Assembly: GCA_900541235.1 (NCBI GenBank)
Contig: UQIW01000012.1
Span: 1-64,000 of the forward strand
Length of the DNA: 64,000 bases
Source: an uncultured Collinsella sp.
GTDB lineage: Bacteria > Actinomycetota > Coriobacteriia > Coriobacteriales > Coriobacteriaceae
Direction: 5' to 3'
Under the pieces are notes generated by a model. That model was not told the origin of the DNA and made no database searches. It worked only from the letters and a program-made list of their open reading frames with translations. Positions 26,270 to 34,588 of the stretch are shown here, in pieces. Positions within the stretch are counted from its first letter, which is position 1. Every line of letters starts with the position of its first letter. The translations under genes and the position numbers were made by a program.

Positions 26270-27607
26270 ATGAACCAGCAGAACATCGATTACGTACTCC
26301 GCTCCGTAGAGCAGCGTGACATCCGCTTTGTGCGTCTGTGGTTTGTCGACATTCTCGGCCGCCTCAAGAACTTTGCCATTAGCCCCGAGGACCTCGAGGT
26401 CGCTTTTGAGGAGGGTATTGGCTTTGACGGCTCCGCCATCGAGGGCTTTGCTACGCCCGAGGAAGCCGACATGCTGGCGTTCCCCGATGCTTCGACCTTC
26501 CAGATCCTGCCGTGGCGCCCGAGCCACAACGGCGTCGCCCGCGTGTTCTGCGACGTGTGCACCCCCGACCGCAAGCCGTTTGCCGGCGATCCGCGCGATG
26601 CCCTGCGCCGCATGTTCTATAAGGCCGAGAAGGCCGGCTACCTGCTCAACGTGGGCGCCGAGCTGGAGTATTACTACTTCCCCGACGAGCATACCCCCGA
26701 GCCGCTCGACAACGTGGGCTACTTCGATCTTTCGGTAAGCGATGCCGCTCGCGACCTGCGCCGCAACACGGTCCTCACGCTCGAGAAGATGTCCGTGCCC
26801 GTGGAGTACACCTTCCACGCCGCCGGCCGCTCGCAGCACGGTATGAGCCTGCGCCACGCCGAGGCCCTGAGCATGTCCGACGCCATCACCACGGCCAAAC
26901 TCATCATTAAGCAGCAGGCCTACGAGAGCGGCTGCCACGCCTCCTTTATGCCCAAGCCGTTGGCGGGCGAGGACGGCAGCGCTATGTTCCTGTGCCAGTC
27001 GCTATTCGACCACGACGGCAACAACGTCTTTTGGGGCGAGGACGACGAGAAGTACCACCTCTCCGATATCGCCAAGCACTACATGGCCGGCATCTTGGCG
27101 CACGCGCGCGAGATCAGCGCCATCACTAACCCCACGGTCAACTCGTACAAGCGCATCACCACGGGCGGCGACTCCGTGCCGCAGTACGCCACGTGGGGCC
27201 TGCGCAACCGCGCGAGTATGGTCCGCATTCCGGTCTACAAGCCCGGCAAGCAGCTGTCCACGCGCATCGAGCTTCGCAGCCCCGACCCCATGGCCAACCC
27301 GTACCTGGTCAACGCCGTCACGCTGGCGGCTGGTCTGGACGGCATCGAGCGCAAGCTGGAACTCCCGCCCGAGGCCACGGCCGAGACGCTCAAGCTCACC
27401 GACCGCCAGATGCTCGAGGCCGGCTACACGCCGCTGCCGCGTTCGCTCAAAGAGGCGCTCGACGTGTTTGAGGACTCGCAGTTTATGAAGGATGCCCTCG
27501 GCGAGCACATCCACGGCTTCTTCCTCAAAAAGAAGCGCGACGAGTGGCATAAGTTTGAGTCTACGATCACCGAGTGGGAGATCAAGCACTACCTGGCGAA
27601 CTCCTAA
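26270..27607 (+). CDS. glnA: Glutamine synthetase type I homologue with altered metal-site residues
   Basis: The 445-residue length and overall motifs are those of GS-I: GFDGSAIEGF, the ELEYYYF pair of metal-site glutamates, ASFMPKPLAGEDGS, RNRASMVRIP and ELRSPDPMANPYL. Several catalytic positions differ. In the usual ExAxxQxE block the first Glu is Ala184 and the second Gly191 (AAGRSQHGMSL). The GSGMHxH block is GSAMFLC (Phe240, Cys242). The loop Glu of GYEAP is Asp. The adenylylation-site Tyr is absent, as in alpha-type enzymes. It may be a weak, altered or purely regulatory GS. It is followed after 50 bp by a GlnR-like regulator, and a GGGGAG ribosome site precedes it. Confidence 0.8.
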   Translation: MNQQNIDYVLRSVEQRDIRFVRLWFVDILGRLKNFAISPEDLEVAFEEGIGFDGSAIEGFATPEEADMLAFPDASTFQILPWRPSHNGVARVFCDVCTPDRKPFAGDPRDALRRMFYKAEKAGYLLNVGAELEYYYFPDEHTPEPLDNVGYFDLSVSDAARDLRRNTVLTLEKMSVPVEYTFHAAGRSQHGMSLRHAEALSMSDAITTAKLIIKQQAYESGCHASFMPKPLAGEDGSAMFLCQSLFDHDGNNVFWGEDDEKYHLSDIAKHYMAGILAHAREISAITNPTVNSYKRITTGGDSVPQYATWGLRNRASMVRIPVYKPGKQLSTRIELRSPDPMANPYLVNAVTLAAGLDGIERKLELPPEATAETLKLTDRQMLEAGYTPLPRSLKEALDVFEDSQFMKDALGEHIHGFFLKKKRDEWHKFESTITEWEIKHYLANS

Positions 27608-27657
27608 TCGCGCTGGCTTGTTCCAGTACGATTGAGCTCATTTCTTTGGAGGCCGAT

Positions 27658-28320
27658 ATGTCCGAAAAGAGTGCCCTGTTCATGGCGCGCACGACGCGCT
27701 TCCACGAGTTTGCCCGCAGCTTGACGACCACCCTGGGTGTCGAGGTGAGCCTGGCAACCCCCGATTCGCCGACTGCGGCGCACGACTTTGACCTGCTGAT
27801 TCTCGATTCCGACGGCATCCGCAGCGACCGTATCGATCAGATTGCCAAGTGGCTTGACGATCGTGGCGGCGTCCCCATGTTGGTGATCGTCGACGACGAG
27901 GCGCTCGGCACCCTGCGCCTGCCGAATCACGCGCATGCCGACTTTGTATGCCCCACGGCGACGCCCAACGAGCTTAAGGCTCGCGCGCAGCGCCTGATGG
28001 GCGAGGAAGAGACCGTCGCCGCCGACGATGTGCTCAACATCGATAACCTCGAGATTAACCTGGCTACCTACCAGGTGACGCTCGATAACGAGCCCATCGA
28101 CCTGACGCTGATGGAGTATTCGCTGCTGAGCTTTTTGGCGACGCACCCCAACCGTGCCTACAGCCGCGAGGTGCTGCTGCACCGCGTGTGGGGCTTTGAG
28201 TACTGCGGCGGTACGCGTACCGTCGACGTGCACATCCGACGCATCCGCTCCAAGGTGGGCCCGCAGATCGCGGCACACATCACCACCGTCCGCGGCGTGG
28301 GTTATCTGTTTAAGGACTAG
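27658..28320 (+). CDS. glnR: GlnR-like OmpR-family regulator (atypical receiver)
   Basis: A 220-residue protein with a degenerate receiver domain (residues 1-115) and a canonical OmpR DNA-binding domain. The receiver lacks the N-terminal acidic pair and has LLILDSDGIRS at the phosphorylation position. The C-terminal part (IDLTLMEYSLLSFLATHPN, then VWGFEYCGGTRTVDVHIRRI) closely resembles actinobacterial GlnR, the orphan regulator of nitrogen assimilation. It starts 50 bp after the GS homologue behind TTGGAGG. The pairing with glnA supports a nitrogen role, but this is inference. Confidence 0.72.
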   Translation: MSEKSALFMARTTRFHEFARSLTTTLGVEVSLATPDSPTAAHDFDLLILDSDGIRSDRIDQIAKWLDDRGGVPMLVIVDDEALGTLRLPNHAHADFVCPTATPNELKARAQRLMGEEETVAADDVLNIDNLEINLATYQVTLDNEPIDLTLMEYSLLSFLATHPNRAYSREVLLHRVWGFEYCGGTRTVDVHIRRIRSKVGPQIAAHITTVRGVGYLFKD

Positions 28321-28324
28321 ATTT

Positions 28325-28357
28325 CCACCACAAAGGGGACAGGCACCTTTGTGGTGG
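28325..28357 (+). repeat. GGGACAGG-core hairpin repeat
   Basis: CCACCACAAAGGGGACAGG continues as CACCTTTGTGGTGG; the CCACCACAAAGG and CCTTTGTGGTGG arms are perfect. It sits just after the GlnR-like gene. Confidence 0.75.
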
Positions 28358-28475
28358 TTTTGCCGCATGCGCGGGTTCCTTTCGGGTCTGCGGCAGAACT
28401 TAAGCCTTCCTAAAAGATTGCGTTCTCATACACGTTCGCCCGCATATTGGGGTACAACTCAACGTGAACAATGAT

Positions 28476-28501
28476 GGCCCGCCACATGTTTGGCGGGCCT
28501 T
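28476..28501 (+). terminator. Hairpin before htrA (terminator or attenuator)
   Basis: GGCCCGCCA pairs perfectly with TGGCGGGCC, followed by TTT, 28 bp before the protease start. If the htrA promoter lies upstream this would act as an attenuator. Confidence 0.5.
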
Positions 28502-28528
28502 TGGTTATTAGACGAAAGGATCGCAGCC

Positions 28529-29983
28529 ATGAGCGAGAACGATTCCCAGCGTCCCCAGGATGCGGGCAACGCCGGCGAGACCCAACAGCAGCCGCGTGTG
28601 CAGGTGGAGTCGACGCCTGCCGACAGCAACATTCCTTACGTGCAGGCTTACGACACACAGACCGGCAAGCCGCTGGGCGGCCAACAGGTCGTGAACAAGC
28701 ACACGGTGGTCAAGACCAAGACCAAAAAGCTGCCGATCTTTATTACGGCACTCGCCGGCTGTGCCTGCGGAGCCCTGCTGGTCATTGCGCTCATTATGAG
28801 CGGCACGCTCGATATCGGTGGCGGAAAGAATGCCGTGACGGCGGGTGCTTCGGGTTCATCGACGCAAAAGATTACGATTGATTCCGAGGACACCACGCTG
28901 GCCGAGGCCGTTTCTGCTAAGGCCCTGCCCTCCGTGGTTTCCATTACCGCCACTTCGAGCGGCAGCCAGAATGGCTCGCTTTCGCAGTCTGCCGACGAGT
29001 CGGACAGCTCGGGCAGCGTCGGCTCGGGCGTGGTGCTCGATACCGAGGGTCACATCCTCACCAACAACCACGTGGTCGATGGCTATGACCAGTACGTGGT
29101 TACCATGGACGACGGAACCACGTACGAGGCCGAGTTCGTGGGCAACGACGCCTCGAGCGACCTGGCCGTCATCAAGCTCAAGGATGCCGATGCCTCCAAG
29201 CTCACGCCGATCGAGATTGGTGATTCCTCCAAGCTCAACGTGGGCGAGTGGGTCATGGCGATCGGCTCGCCGTTCGGCAACGAGCAGTCCGTCTCCACGG
29301 GCATTGTGTCGGCGCTCTACCGCTCCACGGCCATGAGCTCTACCAACGGTAACACCATTTATGCCAACATGATCCAGACCGATGCCGCCATCAACCCGGG
29401 CAACTCCGGCGGCGCGCTCGTCAACGACAACGGTGAGCTGGTGGGTATCAACTCGCTTATCGAGAGCTATTCGGGCTCCAGCTCGGGCGTGGGCTTTGCC
29501 ATTCCGGTCAACTATGCCAAGAACATTGCCGACCAGATCATCGACGGCAAGACGCCGGTGCACCCGTACCTGGGCGCCACGCTTTCGAGCGTCAATGCGC
29601 TCAACGCCCGCACCAACAAGCTGAGCACCGATAGCGGCGCGTATGTGGCGAGCGTCGTTGAGGATGGTCCTGCTGCTAAGGCCGGCATTCAGGAGGGCGA
29701 CGTCATCACCAAGCTGGGCGACGACGAGATCACAAGCGCCGATGGCCTGATCATCGCGCTGCGCAGCCACGAGGTGGGCGAGAAGGTCGAGATCACGCTC
29801 ATGCGCGGCAAGGAAGAGAAGAAGGTCACCGTCGAGCTGGGCTCCGATGAGGAGTTGCAGAACCAGCAGCAGGACGACAGTTCGACCGACACCGGCAACG
29901 GCGGTATTACCGACGAGCAGCTGCGCCAGTACCTGGAGGAGCTGCTAGGCCAGCAGGGCCAGGGCTACGGCCAGGGTTTCTAA
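28529..29983 (+). CDS. htrA: HtrA/DegP-type membrane-anchored serine protease
   Basis: A 484-residue quality-control protease. A hydrophilic cytoplasmic N-terminus leads to one membrane helix at about residues 67-90. A trypsin-like domain follows with His in TNNHVVDGYD, Asp in SSDLAVIKL and Ser in NPGNSGGALV. One PDZ domain (about 360-450: GAYVASVVEDGPAAKAGIQE) and a Gln/Gly-rich tail end the protein. It should act outside the membrane on misfolded secreted proteins. Start 28529 follows CGAAAGGA; a terminator follows. Confidence 0.93.
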   Translation: MSENDSQRPQDAGNAGETQQQPRVQVESTPADSNIPYVQAYDTQTGKPLGGQQVVNKHTVVKTKTKKLPIFITALAGCACGALLVIALIMSGTLDIGGGKNAVTAGASGSSTQKITIDSEDTTLAEAVSAKALPSVVSITATSSGSQNGSLSQSADESDSSGSVGSGVVLDTEGHILTNNHVVDGYDQYVVTMDDGTTYEAEFVGNDASSDLAVIKLKDADASKLTPIEIGDSSKLNVGEWVMAIGSPFGNEQSVSTGIVSALYRSTAMSSTNGNTIYANMIQTDAAINPGNSGGALVNDNGELVGINSLIESYSGSSSGVGFAIPVNYAKNIADQIIDGKTPVHPYLGATLSSVNALNARTNKLSTDSGAYVASVVEDGPAAKAGIQEGDVITKLGDDEITSADGLIIALRSHEVGEKVEITLMRGKEEKKVTVELGSDEELQNQQQDDSSTDTGNGGITDEQLRQYLEELLGQQGQGYGQGF

Positions 29984-30009
29984 CGAGCTGTATCGCACAT
30001 ACCGATGCC

Positions 30010-30052
30010 AGAGGGGCTGTTCCATCAACGTGGGACAGCCCCTCTTTTCTTA
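30010..30052 (+). terminator. Intrinsic terminator after htrA
   Basis: AGAGGGGCTGT and ACAGCCCCTCT form an 11-bp stem followed by a T-rich run. Confidence 0.88.
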
Positions 30053-30119
30053 TTGATCCGTTGGGGACGGAGGAAAACGGATCACTTGGGGCTGACAAGA
30101 GGCCTGGTTCGGAATGGTC

Positions 30120-30322
30120 TGGACAGTTAGTTCAGATACGTATAAATCTGGGGCAGCTTGGGATGCGTTTTGAGCAATTTTTGATTGGGATAGGGCTCGA
30201 ATGGGTGTTTGGAAGGGAGAGCGGGACGTTTACATGGTCTCGAGGAGCCCAAATTCGTCGAAACAGGGGTGTTCGTGCTTGATTTAGCTCTAGGATTTAT
30301 ACGTATCTGAACTAACTGTCCA
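30120..30322. mobile_element. 203-bp element with perfect 29-bp inverted ends (MITE-like)
   Basis: TGGACAGTTAGTTCAGATAC at 30120 begins a 29-nt arm whose exact reverse complement is 30294-30322. The interior has no coding frame and no strong second hairpin. No target-site duplication is obvious. It lies between htrA and ligA. A non-autonomous transposable element is the best guess; a large regulatory hairpin is the alternative. Confidence 0.6.
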
Positions 30323-30430
30323 CCCCAGTCTGGCGGCTGCCGATTCGGTGCGGTTTGAGACCGCTATTCGGCCCCGTTGCGACCGGTGGTACTCTTGTAT
30401 CCGTTTGAAATCGAGCGAAGGAGTGCCGCT

Positions 30431-32659
30431 ATGGAGCAATCGAGCCTGTTTGGTGACGGTGTGGACATCGATACCGAAACGCCCGCGAGCGCGGATGCCA
30501 CCGCACCGGTCGACGCCCGTGCCCAGGCGGCAGCGCGTGCGGCCGAGTTGCGCCACGAGCTCGATTACCACGCCTATCGCTACTACATGCTCGATGCGCC
30601 CGAGATCACGGACGCCGCCTTTGACAAAATGCTCGTTGAGCTGCAGGAAATCGAGGCGACCTACCCCGACCTGGTGACGCCCGACAGCTATACTCAGCGC
30701 GTGGGCGGCTACGTGAGCGAGCAGTTTACGCCGGTCACGCACATGGCGCGCATGTATTCCATGGACGATGCCATGGATCTGGACGAGCTCGACGCATGGC
30801 TCCAGCGCACCGAGGATGCGCTCGGTGCCGGCAGCGTTACCTATACCTGCGAGCTCAAGATTGACGGCTTGGGCGTTGCGCTTACCTACCAAAACGGCAC
30901 CTTCGTACGTGCGGCCACACGTGGCGATGGCACCACGGGCGAGGACGTGTCGCTCAACGTGCGCACCATCAAGGATGTGCCCATGCACCTGTCCGAGCCG
31001 GCGCTCGCCCACATGGGCGCCGACCGCGAGCGTACCATTGAGGTGCGCGGCGAGGTCTATATGCCCAAGGGCAGCTTTGTTCGTCTGAATGAAGAGGCCG
31101 ATGTCGAGGGCCGCGACCCCTTTGCCAACCCGCGCAATGCTGCCGCCGGCAGCCTGCGCCAAAAGGACCCCAAGATCACGGCACGCCGCGACCTGGCCAC
31201 CTTTATCTATGCCATCGCCGATACCGACCCGCTGCACGTCCACAGCCAGCGCGAGTTTCTGGACTGGCTGCGTAGCGCCGGCTTTAGCGTCAACCCTAAC
31301 GTTGCCCGTTGCGCCACGCCCGCCGAGGTCCACGAGTTCTGCGCCCAGGCGCTCGAACATCGCGGTGACCTAGACTACGACATCGACGGCGTGGTCGTAA
31401 AGGTTGACAGCTTTCAACAGCAGCTCGACCTGGGCTTTACCGCCCGCGCACCGCGCTGGGCCATTGCCTTTAAGTTCCCGCCCGAGGAAAAGCAGACCGT
31501 CCTGCGCGAGATTCGCATCCAGGTGGGCCGCACCGGTGTGCTCACGCCGGTCGCCGAGTTCGACCCGGTGACGGTTGCCGGCTCCACCATCGCGCGCGCC
31601 ACGCTGCACAATATCGACGAGATCCGCCGCAAAAACGTGCGCGAGGGCGACACCATCATCGTGCACAAGGCGGGCGACGTGATCCCGGAGGTCGTAGGCC
31701 CGGTGCTCGATAAGCGTCCGGCCGATTCGGTCGACTGGCACATGCCCGAGGTCTGCCCCGTGTGCGGCAGCCCCGTGGTCCATGAGGATGGCGAGGTTGC
31801 CTACCGCTGCGTGTCCATCGACTGCCCCGCGCAGCTCAAGGAGCGCCTGCTCCATTGGGTGAGTCGCGGCTGCATGGACGTCGACGGCCTGGGCGACGAG
31901 ATCGTCGACAAGATGATTGCCGCCGGCCTGATCCACGATGTCGCGGACTTCTACCAGCTCACGGTCGACGACATCGCAGGCCTGGACACGGGGCGTACCT
32001 ATGCCAGCTCCAACAGCAAAAAGGGCGTCAAGAAGGGCGACCCTATCCCGGTGGGCCTCAAGACGGCCGAGAAAATCATCGCCGAGCTCAACAAGTCCAA
32101 GAGCCAGCCGCTTGGTCGCGTGCTATTTGCCCTGGGCATCCGCCATGTGGGCAAGAGTGTGGGCGAGGTCATCGCCGAGCGATTCCTGTCGATTGACAAG
32201 CTCATCTTGGCGAGCGAAGAGGATATTGCCGAGTGCGAGGGCATCGGTCCCAAGATTGCGGCGAGCGTCAAGCAGTTCCTGGCCGTGCCCGAGAACCTTG
32301 CCGTGCTGGAGCGCCTGCGCCAGGCGGGCCTTTCGCTCGAGGTCGACTTGGGCGCCGCGCACGCGCAAGCCGCAGCCGACGCTGGCGTGGCGGGCGAGCT
32401 CGCCGACGCACAGCCACTCGCGGGTCTGACCTTCGTGCTCACCGGCACGCTCATCAACCGCACCCGCGACGAGGCGGGCGCGGCGCTCAAGGTGCTCGGC
32501 GCCAAGGTTTCGGGCAGTGTGTCAAAGAAGACGAGCTATCTGGTTGCCGGTCCCAAGGCGGGCTCCAAGCTCACCAAGGCCGAGCAGCTAGGTGTGCCCG
32601 TGCTGGACGAGGATGCGCTCGAGCAGATTCTTGCGACTGGTGAGGTGCCGGAGGCGTAA
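30431..32659 (+). CDS. ligA: NAD+-dependent DNA ligase LigA
   Basis: A 742-residue replicative and repair ligase. In order: NAD-binding Ia domain (HAYRYYMLDAPEITDAAFD), adenylation domain with the active Lys in CELKIDGLG, OB-fold (IQVGRTGVLTPVAEFDPV), zinc finger (CPVCGS...C...C), helix-hairpin-helix repeats (ECEGIGPKIAASV) and a C-terminal BRCT domain (LTFVLTGTLINRTRDEAGAA). It is longer than the E. coli enzyme because of an N-terminal acidic/Ala extension and an inter-domain Ser/Lys insert. The ATG at 30431 follows CGAAGGAG; the in-frame start at 30377 lacks one. Confidence 0.96.
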   Translation: MEQSSLFGDGVDIDTETPASADATAPVDARAQAAARAAELRHELDYHAYRYYMLDAPEITDAAFDKMLVELQEIEATYPDLVTPDSYTQRVGGYVSEQFTPVTHMARMYSMDDAMDLDELDAWLQRTEDALGAGSVTYTCELKIDGLGVALTYQNGTFVRAATRGDGTTGEDVSLNVRTIKDVPMHLSEPALAHMGADRERTIEVRGEVYMPKGSFVRLNEEADVEGRDPFANPRNAAAGSLRQKDPKITARRDLATFIYAIADTDPLHVHSQREFLDWLRSAGFSVNPNVARCATPAEVHEFCAQALEHRGDLDYDIDGVVVKVDSFQQQLDLGFTARAPRWAIAFKFPPEEKQTVLREIRIQVGRTGVLTPVAEFDPVTVAGSTIARATLHNIDEIRRKNVREGDTIIVHKAGDVIPEVVGPVLDKRPADSVDWHMPEVCPVCGSPVVHEDGEVAYRCVSIDCPAQLKERLLHWVSRGCMDVDGLGDEIVDKMIAAGLIHDVADFYQLTVDDIAGLDTGRTYASSNSKKGVKKGDPIPVGLKTAEKIIAELNKSKSQPLGRVLFALGIRHVGKSVGEVIAERFLSIDKLILASEEDIAECEGIGPKIAASVKQFLAVPENLAVLERLRQAGLSLEVDLGAAHAQAAADAGVAGELADAQPLAGLTFVLTGTLINRTRDEAGAALKVLGAKVSGSVSKKTSYLVAGPKAGSKLTKAEQLGVPVLDEDALEQILATGEVPEA

Positions 32660-32838
32660 TGGATATAGAGAATCGCAATTGCTTGCAGGTGGAAGGGCGC
32701 GCGAGGCATTCCCAAGTGCAGGCAAAAGAGCGCTTAATGATGCGAATTTGCATTGCCGAGCGTGAGCGCGCGGCGGGTGCATCTCGCGATGCCTTTGAGG
32801 CGTTGACCGAGCTAGAGGCGAGGCTCGGTCTAGCCTAG
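32659..32838 (+). CDS. Small protein translationally coupled to ligA (59 residues)
   Basis: The ATG overlaps the ligA stop (TAATG), with GGAGG six bases upstream inside ligA. This is a strong sign of coupled translation. The product ends in a predicted helix (RDAFEALTELEARLGLA) and has basic and acidic charge patches but no signal or membrane segment. No family is recognised. It could be an uncharacterised small protein or a chance frame; the coupling argues for the former. Confidence 0.45.
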   Translation: MDIENRNCLQVEGRARHSQVQAKERLMMRICIAERERAAGASRDAFEALTELEARLGLA

Positions 32839-32928
32839 AGAGACCGGCACCGTGATCTGCGTCACGTAGGTTGTGGGGTCGTCGCTGATGATGTCGTCGA
32901 TCAGGGCGATTTCGCGTTGCCCCGCTAC
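32830..32928 (-). pseudogene. Remnant of a regulator C-terminus behind the MATE gene
   Basis: Directly after the MATE stop another minus-strand frame reads QREIALIDDIISDDPTTYVT and ends with QITVPVSLG and a stop. The pattern resembles the end of a GyrI-like effector-binding domain, as found in MerR/AraC regulators. The rest of the gene is missing. The MATE promoter has a MerR-type layout, which fits loss of its regulator. Confidence 0.35.
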
Positions 32929-34271
32929 GCTGCCAACTTGTCAAAAGCCCCGCGCCGGTTGAGCACGGTAAACGCGACAACACAGATGACTGCCGACAAA
33001 ATCGATCCGCACGGCGAAGCGATGCCCATAGGAAACAACGTATCGGAATAGGCGTTCGACAGCAGCCACGCGCCCGGCACGCGAATGAGCGCCACGGCCA
33101 GTACGTTGTGCGCAAAGCCGATGTAGCTCTTGCCGTATGCAGCGAAAAAGCCACTAAAGCAAATGTGGATGCCGGCAAAAATCGCGTCGAAAATGTAGCT
33201 GCGCATATAACCGGTACCGGCGGCGACTACTGCAGCGTCCTTGGCAAAAAAGCCGATAAACGCCGGTGCCACCAGCCACATCAGCACTGTGATCAGGCAG
33301 CCGTACACTACCGAGATGGTCATTGCGTCCTTGAGCACCTGACGCGCGCGATCGCCCTTGCCCGCGCCGGCGTTTTGCGCCGTGAGCGCGCTGACGGTGG
33401 CGCCCATGGAGCTCGGCACAATGAACAAGAAGCTGATCATCTTCTCGACCAGGCCCACGGCGGCGGCGTCGACGAGCCCTCGGTGGTTGGCGATGACGGT
33501 GATAAACATAAACGCCACCTGGATGCAGCCGTCCTGCACGGCCACAGGCACGCCGATCTTAAGAATGCTGCCGAGCACCTCGGGCTGGGGGCGCAGGTCG
33601 CTACGCTTAACGTGGATGTTCGTGCGATGGCTCTTAAGCCACACGAGCGCGAGGGCAACGCTGGCCGTCTGCGCGGTCACCGTGCCGAGCGCCGCGCCCA
33701 CGGGGCCGAGCCCCATGTGGCCGATAAACAGAAGATCGAGCGCGATGTTGATGATGCATGCCACGCCGATCACGTACATAGGCGAGCGCGAATCGCCCAG
33801 CCCGCGAAAGATGGCCGAAAGAATGTTGTACGCGGCGATAAACGGAATGCCCATAAAGCAGATACGCAGGTAGGCGGCGGTTCCTTCGACCGCCTCGGCC
33901 GGCGTGCCAATGAGCGCCACGATTTGCGGGCACAGTGCGAGCAGGACAGCGGCCAGCACCACCGAGACGCCCATAAAGAGCGTAATGGTGTTGCCGATGG
34001 CGGTCTCGGCGCGGTCGAAGCGGCGCGAACCCACGGCGTGGCCGACGATGACCGTCGTTCCCATGGCTAGACCCACGAGCGTCACGGTAATGATATAGAG
34101 CGTCTGCGCACCATTGCCCACGGCGGTGATGCCGGCGGCGCCGCTAAACTGCCCCATCATGTACAGGTCGGCCATGCCGTAGAGCATCTGCAAAAAGTAC
34201 GAGAGCATATAAGGCAGGGCAAAGACCGCGATGGTCTTAAGGACATTGCCGCGTGTGAGGTCGTGTTCCAT
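32925..34271 (-). CDS. MATE-family multidrug/Na+ efflux transporter
   Basis: A 448-residue membrane protein with twelve hydrophobic segments. It shows the two-fold MATE layout (LPYMLSYFLQMLYGMADLYM near the N-terminus and GVPVAVQDGCIQVAFMFITV after the middle). The DinF/NorM-like AVGNGAQTLYIITVTLVGLA is also present. The start is ATG 34271; frames extending further upstream to 34496 run through a hairpin repeat and are not credible. It expels cationic drugs or metabolites. The regulator-type palindrome in the promoter suggests inducible expression. Confidence 0.87.
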   Translation of the reverse strand: MEHDLTRGNVLKTIAVFALPYMLSYFLQMLYGMADLYMMGQFSGAAGITAVGNGAQTLYIITVTLVGLAMGTTVIVGHAVGSRRFDRAETAIGNTITLFMGVSVVLAAVLLALCPQIVALIGTPAEAVEGTAAYLRICFMGIPFIAAYNILSAIFRGLGDSRSPMYVIGVACIINIALDLLFIGHMGLGPVGAALGTVTAQTASVALALVWLKSHRTNIHVKRSDLRPQPEVLGSILKIGVPVAVQDGCIQVAFMFITVIANHRGLVDAAAVGLVEKMISFLFIVPSSMGATVSALTAQNAGAGKGDRARQVLKDAMTISVVYGCLITVLMWLVAPAFIGFFAKDAAVVAAGTGYMRSYIFDAIFAGIHICFSGFFAAYGKSYIGFAHNVLAVALIRVPGAWLLSNAYSDTLFPMGIASPCGSILSAVICVVAFTVLNRRGAFDKLAA

Positions 34272-34311
34272 GGGCGGGGCTTTCTGGCTGGGTTCGTTTA
34301 CGTACCAGTGT

Positions 34312-34342
34312 AGTGAAAACCCTACAACGATTGTAGAGTCAA
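34312..34342 (-). promoter_or_regulatory. MerR-type promoter/operator of the MATE gene
   Basis: On the minus strand TTGACT is followed after 19 bp by TTCACT. The spacer contains the perfect palindrome CTACAA-TCG-TTGTAG. Long 19-bp spacers with a central dyad are the mark of MerR-controlled promoters. Confidence 0.5.
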
Positions 34343-34425
34343 GGTTTGTGTTGGCAGTGGGGCGAAAATAGTCACGCTCCAAGCACGATGCTTTGATCCC
34401 TCCGTGCCCCTCACCTCGACTCAAA

Positions 34426-34484
34426 CCATCACAACATTCGACGCTTTTTGCCAAAATCGGGAAAAGCATCGAATGTTGTGATGG
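34426..34484. repeat. CATCACAACATTC hairpin repeat, left of the nuclease gene
   Basis: CCATCACAACATTCGA and TCGAATGTTGTGATGG are perfect arms of a 59-nt hairpin with inner GCTTTTTGCC and GGGAAAAGC. A near-identical 59-nt copy lies at 35668 beyond the nuclease gene. Confidence 0.8.
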
Positions 34485-34588
34485 CTTTTCTGCCACTCGA
34501 CCGGGTGGAATCGCTTTCTTGCGCGCGAAGGTGTGCGGACCCGTGGGCAGGGGAATAAGGTTGGTTATCCGACTCCATTGGAGGGCTC

